Positions 1-5,226 of a DNA stretch of 17,418 nucleotides are shown piece after piece. A model generated the notes under the pieces. It did no database searches and was not told where the DNA came from. It worked only from the letters and a program-made list of their open reading frames with translations. A program made the translations under genes and the position numbers. The stretch's first letter is position 1, and each line of letters opens with the position of its first letter. The DNA comes from an uncultured Hippea sp. GTDB taxonomy: Bacteria; Campylobacterota_A; Desulfurellia; JAADFJ01. The stretch covers positions 1 through 17,418 of the forward strand of contig CAJVZA010000040.1 in NCBI GenBank assembly GCA_913009315.1, written 5' to 3'.

Positions 1-275
1 CTTTAGGAGAGAAACGAGGTCACACCTATTTTTGATAGACAAAATTTTTAAAATAAAGGATAATGTGCAACATGCCAAGAAAAATACGCTGCATCATACC
101 TCGCTTACCCCACCATGCGCTTCAACGCGGGAATAGTCGTCAAGATATTTTTCCCGAATCTAAAGACAAAGAATGTTTCCTGAAACAGTTAAAACAATAT
201 GCACAAGAGAATAGAGCTGCAGTTGGAGCATATTGTTTAATGACCAATCATTTTCACCTATTGATTTATCCCCAC

Positions 276-299
276 TGGGGCAGTGTCTTCACTTTTGAT
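276..299 (+). repeat. Left copy of 24-bp inverted terminal-like repeat
   Basis: This copy begins TGGGG and ends TTTTGAT. It matches the reverse complement of 2251-2274 at 19 of 24 positions, including TGGGG, GTGTCTT and TTTGA blocks. It lies exactly where the RAYT homology ends, which is what an element border would look like. A weaker similar stretch in the same orientation is at 16-37. The match is visible; its role as a transposon end is inferred. Confidence 0.55.
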
Positions 300-348
300 A
301 TAACGACTCAGATTTGCTCACATAGCCGGAAAGTAATCCAAGGACTAA

Positions 349-395
349 ATTGTTTCGCTGTACTCGTAATGACGAAGAAGAAAATGCTCGCAACG
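349..395 (-). repeat. Dispersed palindromic repeat copy (family A, reverse orientation) plus shared tail
   Basis: Positions 349-372 read like the reverse complement of the repeat units at 7588-7614 and 7687-7716 (core TCATTGCGAG ... GCGAAGCAAT), with a few substitutions. The tail GAAGAAAATGCTC that follows is repeated after the degenerate copy at 2110-2124. The copy therefore belongs to a repeat family also found elsewhere in the window, here inside the foreign 3' part of the broken RAYT gene. Confidence 0.6.
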
Positions 396-491
396 CCCCT
401 AAATTTTTTGCAAAACGCATTGTTAATATATGAATTATGGCATATTATACCGATTAAAACAAAGACTAAAATCACAATATAACTTCTGCTC

Positions 492-520
492 TTGACATTC
501 AACATATTTTATGTTAAAAG
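492..520 (+). promoter_or_regulatory. Possible promoter with palindromic operator upstream of the DUF6765-like gene
   Basis: A perfect -35 hexamer TTGACA (492-497) is followed after 17 nt by a weak -10 TAAAAG (515-520). The spacer contains a perfect inverted repeat AACATA-TTT-TATGTT (501-515), placed where a repressor would block RNA polymerase. The -10 match is poor, so the promoter call is moderate. The palindrome is certain; its use as an operator is inferred. Confidence 0.4.
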
Positions 521-628
521 GTATGATATGTGTATGAAAAATGTTCTATTTATCAATTTATGCGCAACATGAGAAAGTAATATAAAAAATCTATCAAGGT
601 AATATCTGACAAAAAATGGAGGCGTCTC

Positions 629-1711
629 ATGCAACTTGATATGCATTACTACGGAACCTATGTAATGGCTCGTGCTGCCGGTCTAAACCGGAAGACTTCA
701 GAAATAATTGCTACGGCATCCCAATTTGTTGATGATAATGCCGAAAAAGAAAGCGTTAATTTTCGTGATGGCGGAGAGATGAATGCCGAGGCTACAGCTC
801 ACCACACATTACAAATCAAAAATTTGGATAGAGAAGATCAGCGACAAATATGGGTCCCGTTTCATTTTCTTCCAGGCAACGAAGGTGAATCTTTTACGGA
901 AAAGTTAATTTGCCAAAAAAACAGTCCTATTGCCGAAGACATGGTTAGGTTTAACCTTTCTCATCTACGCGAGTCTTATGCTCTTCCTCTTATAGGAATT
1001 ACTGCCCATGTATATGCAGATACCTTCTCTCATTATGGTTTTTCTGGAATAAGTTCAAGAAAAAACAAGATTATTAACGACAGTTTTAAATTTGAAGAAA
1101 TTGATCCAGATATGGAAGGCTATATCCGCAAAAAGGAGGCTCTTTTCAAAGAAAATTATCCAAATGAAAATATTATGGTTAACATCAAATCTTGGTTTGC
1201 CGAAAAAATGTCTGGAGCATTAGGACACGCAGCGGCAGTAACTTTTCCTGACAGGCCATTTTTGCAATGGAGCTTTAAGTATGAGTGGGCTAAACAAAGA
1301 TGTCCTTTAAGGGATAACCCAAAAGTATATTTGGATGCTTGTGAGAAACTCCATGGCATGTTTAGAAAAGTTGCAAAAAAACAGGATTTGGTAGAAGAAA
1401 ATTCTTTTAAAGATTTTAACTCAATACGAGACATAGTTAGTAGTGTATTGAGAACCCAAGCGGATCAAGAGGGACGCATTAAAGCTTGGAAAGATGTCGT
1501 TCTTAAGGGAGATATAATTGGAACTGGAGCTGAGAAAATACCCCCATATAAGAAAAATGACTGGCCTAATCAACGAGATAATTTGAAAAGGGAAAAAGAC
1601 TCAAGCGTAACGACGTCTTTGAACATCTATCAATTTTATCAAGCAGCTGCAATTCACAGAGTAAATGTACTCCGAAACATACTACCATCTCATGGATTGT
1701 TGGTTGCGTGA
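629..1711 (+). CDS. DUF6765-like protein, possible metal-binding enzyme of unknown function
   Basis: This 360-residue protein opens with MQLDMHYYGTYVMARAAGL, and a VDD pair follows at 34-36. I recognise the pattern as the uncharacterised DUF6765 family, from memory only. Potential metal ligands are spread along the chain: H6, D35/D36, H58/H59, H79, H127/D131/H135 in AHVYADTFSHYGF, and H200 with D208. The HxxxDxxxH arrangement recalls the all-helical zinc phospholipase C/S1-P1 nuclease fold, but no such homology is proven. No signal peptide or membrane segment is seen, so it should be cytoplasmic. GGAGG at 618-622, six bases before ATG, supports the start. It looks intact, yet lies between two broken transposase genes and inside a 24-bp inverted repeat pair, so it may be cargo carried in from elsewhere. 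Function and substrate are unknown. Confidence 0.72.
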   Translation: MQLDMHYYGTYVMARAAGLNRKTSEIIATASQFVDDNAEKESVNFRDGGEMNAEATAHHTLQIKNLDREDQRQIWVPFHFLPGNEGESFTEKLICQKNSPIAEDMVRFNLSHLRESYALPLIGITAHVYADTFSHYGFSGISSRKNKIINDSFKFEEIDPDMEGYIRKKEALFKENYPNENIMVNIKSWFAEKMSGALGHAAAVTFPDRPFLQWSFKYEWAKQRCPLRDNPKVYLDACEKLHGMFRKVAKKQDLVEENSFKDFNSIRDIVSSVLRTQADQEGRIKAWKDVVLKGDIIGTGAEKIPPYKKNDWPNQRDNLKREKDSSVTTSLNIYQFYQAAAIHRVNVLRNILPSHGLLVA

Positions 1712-1776
1712 GTTAAAGTAACAGCCATTCTCTTTAAAAAATAACTATATTTTCGTAACTACAGCGGTTTTCCATA

Positions 1777-2109
1777 TTAAAGTCTTACAGGTATTTTACA
1801 CTTTATTCTTTCAAACAGAGTCTTTAGATTATCATTAACGCAGGGAATTGTTTCAAAGATAATGGCACGATTTATTACATTTTCAACTGTTTTTACCAGT
1901 GATAACTCTCTGAGAGTTGATTTAAAATCAAGATTGCACAGGTCAGTATACTCTTTTAGTTTCAAGACTATATTATATGCAAGCATAGATAAAGCGGTAT
2001 GACCTTTTATTCTCTTATCCGTTTTTAAATATAAAGGTCTGATCTCTAAAAATTCAGTCTTCAATGTTTTAAAAGCATTTTCTACTTTGATTAAAGTCTT
2101 AGGTTGCCG
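1777..2109 (-). pseudogene. C-terminal remnant of IS1634-type (IS4 superfamily) DDE transposase
   Basis: The roughly 110-residue fragment carries the end of an IS1634-like transposase: KVENAFKTLK, then EIRPLYLKTDKRIKGH and ALSMLAYNIVLKL. This matches the last catalytic region, where the DDE glutamate (VE) and the lysine seven residues later form the E-(6)-K part of the YREK signature. The upstream tyrosine position is already lost at the junction. Most of the usual protein, including both catalytic aspartates, is missing. The break is immediately next to a degenerate palindromic repeat at 2110-2124, so the upstream part was replaced by repeat sequence. It stops at TAA (1777-1779) and cannot be active. 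Confidence 0.75.
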
Positions 2110-2200
2110 CGCTTCACTCAATGACGGAGAAGAAAATGCTCACGATATCTGTGATACGTGTGATACGCTAAGATTGCCGCTGTGCTTGCAATCTTGCCAT
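2110..2200 (-). repeat. Degenerate composite repeat between the IS1634 remnant and minE
   Basis: Positions 2110-2124 are a shortened reverse copy of the family A repeat. It is followed by the tail GAAGAAAATGCTC shared with 349-395, then a tandem TGTGATACG pair (2149-2166) that resembles the B unit near 7630. A perfect 7-bp hairpin comes next, AGATTGC (2171-2177) with GCAATCT (2188-2194). The flanking GCAATCTTGCC also recurs, reversed, near 7751-7761. The order resembles the larger array at 7515-7800, so this is probably a decayed relative. Confidence 0.5.
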
Positions 2201-2250
2201 AGAGATATACTAATCCACTGATTACTTATAACCTTAAGTCAAAGAGTTAT

Positions 2251-2274
2251 GTCAAATGTAAAGACACGACCCCA
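2251..2274 (-). repeat. Right copy of 24-bp inverted terminal-like repeat, adjacent to minE
   Basis: This is the inverted partner of 276-299 (19/24 identical) and ends five bases from the minE stop codon. If it is an element border, the mobile block is 1,999 bp long, contains the DUF6765-like gene and the IS1634 remnant, and was joined directly to the end of the min operon. The rest of the RAYT gene does not resume beyond it, so this was not one clean insertion. Confidence 0.5.
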
Positions 2275-2278
2275 GGGA

Positions 2279-2527
2279 CTATTTTGAGTTATTTCCTGTT
2301 ATTGGAACATTTATCTCTATAAAGTCGTATCCGTCTCGGTGACTAACACTTATATTAAGCGTATCTTTGGTATCGGTATATTTAGACAACACTTTTATCA
2401 GATCGGATTTTAGATCATCAAAGAACGGCAATCGTGCCATACCGCGTTCATGGGCAAGAATTACGTGTAATCTTTCAGTGGCAAGTTTTGCACTTTTTCT
2501 TTTTCTTTTTAGAAAATCAAAAAGCAT
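2279..2527 (-). CDS. minE: Cell division topological specificity factor MinE
   Basis: MinE displaces MinC from MinD and stimulates the MinD ATPase, driving the pole-to-pole oscillation that keeps the Z-ring at midcell. The 82-residue length is normal for the family. The N-terminus MLFDFLKRKRKSAK is the amphipathic membrane-targeting stretch. TERLHVILAHER is the anti-MinCD contact segment that converts between helix and beta strand on binding MinD. The rest (residues 36-78) is the topological specificity domain, ending in IEINVPI. It is the last gene of minCDE, 11 bp after minD, with an AAAGGA ribosome binding site overlapping the minD end. Its own stop is five bases from the mobile-element border at 2274, so any original 3' flank or terminator has been lost. 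Confidence 0.95.
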   Translation of the reverse strand: MLFDFLKRKRKSAKLATERLHVILAHERGMARLPFFDDLKSDLIKVLSKYTDTKDTLNISVSHRDGYDFIEINVPITGNNSK

Positions 2528-2538
2528 ATTATTATCCT

Positions 2539-3321
2539 TTATAATCTTTCAAAAAGTTTACGTAGAAAACTTTTTGGTTTAAGTTCAAGCTGCGGTACAT
2601 CTTCTCCCATCAATCGTCTTGTAATATTTATGTATGCGTTTGCCGTTACAGATATTTTATCCAAAACGGCGGGTTCTCCCTTGTTGGTATATTCTATCAT
2701 TTTAGGATCATCGGGCACTATGCCCAACAGATCGATTGCAAGAATCTGCAGAATATCGTCCTGGCTCATCATTTCACCTTTTTTAACCATTTCGGGTTTT
2801 ATACGATTGACAATTAAAGAAATGTTATGTTTTCCGTTAGCTTCCAATATTCCAACAACTCTGTCTGCATCCCTGATTGATGATATTTCGGGAGTAGCTA
2901 CAATGATAACGCCCTCGGCTCCGGCAAATGCATTTGAAAAGCCGGTTTCGATGCCTGCAGGTGAATCGATAAATACAAAATCAAACTGTTCCTTAAGCAG
3001 TTTAAGAAGATCAAGGAATTTTTCTTTGGATAAGTCCTCTTTTGAATTAGTTTGCGAGGCTGCTAAAAGTTTAAGATTATCTCCTCTTTTGTCTCTTATG
3101 AGAGCGCTGTTAAGTTTTGCTCTTCCTTCGAGAAGATCGATTATGTTATAAACTATGCGATTTTCCAGCCCAAGTATCATATCAAGGTTTCTTAGACCTA
3201 TATCAAGATCAATCGCCACAACCTTTTTTCCTGCAATTGCCATGCCTAATGCAAGGTTTGCGGTCGTTGTTGATTTTCCTACCCCGCCTTTACCTGATGT
3301 AATCGTATATATTTTACCCAT
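2539..3321 (-). CDS. minD: Septum site-determining ATPase MinD
   Basis: MinD is a membrane-cycling ATPase of the ParA/MinD class. As an ATP dimer it binds the inner membrane and recruits MinC to block FtsZ assembly near the poles. The 260 residues include the deviant Walker A loop SGKGGVGKST (9-18, signature K11 and catalytic-loop K16), the switch I segment DLDIGLRNLD near 40, and the DSPAGIE switch II near 120. The last residues, KSFLRKLFERL, form the amphipathic membrane-targeting helix. The ribosome binding site AGGGGAG overlaps the minC stop codon, with about three bases to ATG, so translation is probably coupled to minC. No key residue is missing. Confidence 0.96.
   Translation of the reverse strand: MGKIYTITSGKGGVGKSTTTANLALGMAIAGKKVVAIDLDIGLRNLDMILGLENRIVYNIIDLLEGRAKLNSALIRDKRGDNLKLLAASQTNSKEDLSKEKFLDLLKLLKEQFDFVFIDSPAGIETGFSNAFAGAEGVIIVATPEISSIRDADRVVGILEANGKHNISLIVNRIKPEMVKKGEMMSQDDILQILAIDLLGIVPDDPKMIEYTNKGEPAVLDKISVTANAYINITRRLMGEDVPQLELKPKSFLRKLFERL
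2550..2576 (-). other. Perfect AT-rich hairpin in the 3' end of minD
   Basis: CAAAAAGTTT (2550-2559) and AAACTTTTTG (2567-2576) form a perfect 10-bp stem with a 7-nt loop. It lies inside the codons for the MinD C-terminal membrane helix (FLRKLF), about 25 nt before the minE start. It could tune the MinD:MinE ratio by affecting ribosome passage or mRNA decay. However, the lysine- and phenylalanine-rich coding constraint may explain it by chance. Confidence 0.45.
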
Positions 3322-3329
3322 TTACTCCC

Positions 3330-3962
3330 CTAAATTCCTAAATTGAGTTTTTCATTTCTAATAAGCCAATCATTATAATTTTGTACAATAATAGTACCCG
3401 ATGATAAAAATGCAATTTCAGGTTCTATTTCAGCTCTGTTTTCCCGGGGAGCTCTGGCAACCTTGTCGGCAATTCGTATTTGAGGCGAAAGCAGTTTCAT
3501 TGAGAATATAACAGCACCTTCATTTCCATTAGCTCCGGCATGAACAATTCCGCTGTTGTTTCCCAATATAACAATATTCCCGGTGGCTTTTATCTCCGCC
3601 CCCGAATTCAGATTTCCAAAAAGTACCATATCTCCGTCGATTTCATAAGATTGTCCGCTTCTTATAGTCTTATGAACGGCAGTAATTTCTCTCTTTTCTG
3701 TTTTGGCAACAGATTCGGGATGCTCCTCCTCCGTCTGGCAGCCTATCAGATGGAATCCAAATTTTTTGAGACTTTCAGTAACTATTGGAACCAGGTTTTC
3801 TGCTCCGCTATCCGGCTTTATTATGACCGGACGTGTATTAAAAATCTTTGTATTTTTGGCAAATCTTACAGTCTCTTTTTCTATCTTTTTCCTGTCGTCG
3901 TTATGCACAACTATCTCAAAACAGACTATACTTTTGCCTTTTGCCTCAATAGCGTTACTCAT
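3330..3962 (-). CDS. minC: Septum site-determining protein MinC
   Basis: MinC is the FtsZ antagonist delivered to the membrane by MinD. The 210-residue protein has a divergent N-terminal FtsZ-inhibiting domain (about 1-75), a charged linker (EEEHPESVAKTEKRE), then the right-handed beta-helix that dimerises and binds MinD. That helix starts at HKTIRSGQ, where the RSGQ motif is intact, and continues through GDMVLFGNLNSGAEI, GNIVILGNNSGIVHAGANG and LLSPQIRIA. The usual 'LRG' of the helix reads NSG, a mild change. The ATG has no Shine-Dalgarno sequence. A promoter (-10 TAGAAT at 3970-3975) places transcription at or next to the start codon, so the message is probably leaderless. It is the first gene of minCDE and divergent from queE. 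Confidence 0.93.
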   Translation of the reverse strand: MSNAIEAKGKSIVCFEIVVHNDDRKKIEKETVRFAKNTKIFNTRPVIIKPDSGAENLVPIVTESLKKFGFHLIGCQTEEEHPESVAKTEKREITAVHKTIRSGQSYEIDGDMVLFGNLNSGAEIKATGNIVILGNNSGIVHAGANGNEGAVIFSMKLLSPQIRIADKVARAPRENRAEIEPEIAFLSSGTIIVQNYNDWLIRNEKLNLGI

Positions 3963-4027
3963 TTAATCTATTCTAACAAAAAACCGGACAGTTGCAAATA
4001 GTCTATTTTTCTGTATTATTATTATCG
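3962..4027. promoter_or_regulatory. Symmetric divergent promoter of minC and queE sharing one palindromic -35 box
   Basis: TTGCAA (3992-3997) is its own reverse complement, so it can act as the -35 box in both directions. To the right it is followed by a 16-nt spacer, TATTAT (4014-4019), seven nt and the queE GTG (4027). To the left, on the minus strand, it is followed by a 16-nt spacer, TAGAAT (3975-3970), seven nt and the minC ATG (3962). Both start codons lie 32.5 bp from the centre. Neither gene has a Shine-Dalgarno sequence, and the -10 positions put transcription starts at or within one base of the start codons. The hexamers and distances are read directly; promoter activity, leaderless translation and mutual exclusion are inferred. 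Two more overlapping TATTAT options exist at 4017 and 4020. Confidence 0.65.
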
Positions 4028-4692
4028 TGAAGCTTCCTGTTTCGGAAACATTTTATTCTATTCAGGGTGAAGGCGTGAATGTGGGTAGGCCTGCACTCTT
4101 TATTCGTGTTTATGGGTGCAACAAGCGCTGTGTCTGGTGCGACAGCTCATACAGCTATGAGGGCGGCAGCTACAGCCTCTTTTCTGAAGAGCGGGTCATT
4201 CGGATGATTGAGCAGTCGTTTGTTAAAACGGTTGTTCTGACAGGCGGTGAGCCTGCTATTTATCATGATTTTTTTTCACGCTTGATTGATCTTGCTCCGG
4301 CAGCATATTTTATGGAAACGAATGGAACAATCTGGATTGAAGATCTTATAGAAAAACTTGATTTTATATCAATTTCTCCAAAACTTTCTTCTTCCGGAGC
4401 TGACTTCGATATAGGTCTTATAAAAAGATATGTTGATAATGTTCATAACGGGGAGATAAAATTTGTCATAGCCGATATGCAGGATATAGAAGAGGCTATA
4501 GGGATTATCAATGCTTTGTCAAACAAAAAGAATGCTGTTTCAATAGTGTTTCAGCCCGCTGAGATTTCAGGAGAAGATTATTTACATCAGATACAAATGG
4601 TATATCAGGCGATTATGAAAAATCAATTTTTAAACAGCCTTAAAACATTAAGGTTTATTCCGCAGGTGCATAAATTATGTAATCTAAAATAA
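4027..4692 (+). CDS. queE: 7-carboxy-7-deazaguanine synthase (radical SAM)
   Basis: QueE performs the radical-SAM ring contraction of 6-carboxy-tetrahydropterin to 7-carboxy-7-deazaguanine, a step toward preQ0 and queuosine in tRNA (or deazaguanine DNA modification in some systems). The 221 residues begin with ETFYSIQGEG, the family hallmark. The iron-sulfur cluster motif CNKRCVWC follows (C31, C35, C38), with the usual adjacent CD. LTGGEPA is the SAM-binding GGE motif. Start is GTG, supported by the family N-terminus and the promoter spacing. There is no Shine-Dalgarno sequence, so a leaderless mRNA is likely. No other queuosine gene lies in the window, so the pathway must be dispersed. It is the first gene of an apparent operon with the next two genes. 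Confidence 0.93.
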   Translation: MKLPVSETFYSIQGEGVNVGRPALFIRVYGCNKRCVWCDSSYSYEGGSYSLFSEERVIRMIEQSFVKTVVLTGGEPAIYHDFFSRLIDLAPAAYFMETNGTIWIEDLIEKLDFISISPKLSSSGADFDIGLIKRYVDNVHNGEIKFVIADMQDIEEAIGIINALSNKKNAVSIVFQPAEISGEDYLHQIQMVYQAIMKNQFLNSLKTLRFIPQVHKLCNLK

Positions 4693-4707
4693 CAGGAGGT
4701 GGTTTTT

Positions 4708-5226
4708 ATGGAAACAGTTTGCATTTCGGTGCCCTTTGAATACCGGAGGACAGATTCAAAGAGCGCTGCAGGCGATTATTCTATATGTCCGGTTATCGAT
4801 AAAGAGGGGGAGTTATGGTTTTCATTCATTCACACGGAGATTGCAGATATCATCTCATCAATCGGTGATTCCCTGCGCATACTCCTTCGTTCGGTATCTT
4901 CCCTGAATGGTGCAAAAAAGGTGTTTCTTATCGGATTTATCAATCCTGACGTCAAGTCATTGGAGGGGGGCGGTTATCATAAATTCAAGGCGAAACAGAT
5001 CCATATATTAAAGGAAAACGATTTTCTCGACATAACAGAGGCTATATTAAGTCGAGGCATAAACAAAAGAGTTGCAAAAAGCAACAGTATTAATCACCCG
5101 GAATATAAAAATATGCTGAATGACTGGCTGAATTATCTTACAGATAAACAGGATGATTCGGCTATTTTTATCTACGATATTAAAAATAGCAGCAAAATTA
5201 AGGCGGTGATTGATGAAAAGATATAA
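4708..5226 (+). CDS. Unrecognised 172-residue protein between queE and the EF-G-2 gene
   Basis: I do not recognise this protein. It is soluble-looking, with no signal peptide or membrane segment, and begins METVCISVPFEYRR. A hydrophobic strand VFLIGFINPD sits in the middle, and the C-terminal half is lysine- and asparagine-rich. It has no cysteine pairs or nucleotide-binding loop. Start choice: an in-frame GTG at 4699 lies inside the strong ribosome binding site AGGAGGTG (4694-4701), so ATG 4708, six bases downstream, is the true start. It begins 16 bp after the queE end and overlaps the EF-G-2 gene by 14 bp, so it is almost certainly co-transcribed and translationally coupled with that gene. 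The role is unknown; the neighbours suggest, without proving, a link to tRNA modification or translation. Confidence 0.85.
   Translation: METVCISVPFEYRRTDSKSAAGDYSICPVIDKEGELWFSFIHTEIADIISSIGDSLRILLRSVSSLNGAKKVFLIGFINPDVKSLEGGGYHKFKAKQIHILKENDFLDITEAILSRGINKRVAKSNSINHPEYKNMLNDWLNYLTDKQDDSAIFIYDIKNSSKIKAVIDEKI

Larger units (their letters stand above)
72..482 (+). pseudogene. Truncated REP-associated tyrosine transposase (RAYT, IS200-like Y1 family)
   Basis: The first 67 residues read as the N-terminus of a RAYT/TnpA_REP single-strand transposase: an MPRK start, LPHHALQRGNSRQ, then CLMTNHFHLL with the HUH metal-binding pair H60/H62. Homology stops after the IYP triplet near 272. The remaining frame to 482 has no family features and lacks the catalytic tyrosine helix, so the protein cannot be active. 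The break falls at the start of a 24-bp sequence (276-299) that recurs inverted at 2251-2274. A further short repeat sits in the foreign 3' part (349-395). An in-frame ATG at 63 is possible, but ATG 72 fits the family N-terminus and its spacing from AAGGA (56-60) is more usual. Seen: motifs and loss of homology. Inferred: disruption by insertion or rearrangement rather than simple frameshift. Confidence 0.8.

Noticed and set aside
63-482. Functional transposase
   Set aside because: The C-terminal half with the catalytic tyrosine is missing.
3540-4001. Plus-strand frame of 153 codons
   Set aside because: It is antisense to minC and crosses the divergent promoter; no motif.
4699-4707. GTG start for the 172-residue gene
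   Set aside because: This codon lies within the AGGAGGTG ribosome binding site, so it cannot be the start served by that site; ATG 4708 has proper spacing.
5210-5212. TTG start for the EF-G-2 gene
   Set aside because: The next codon is ATG with GGCGG at a suitable distance, so TTG is unnecessary.
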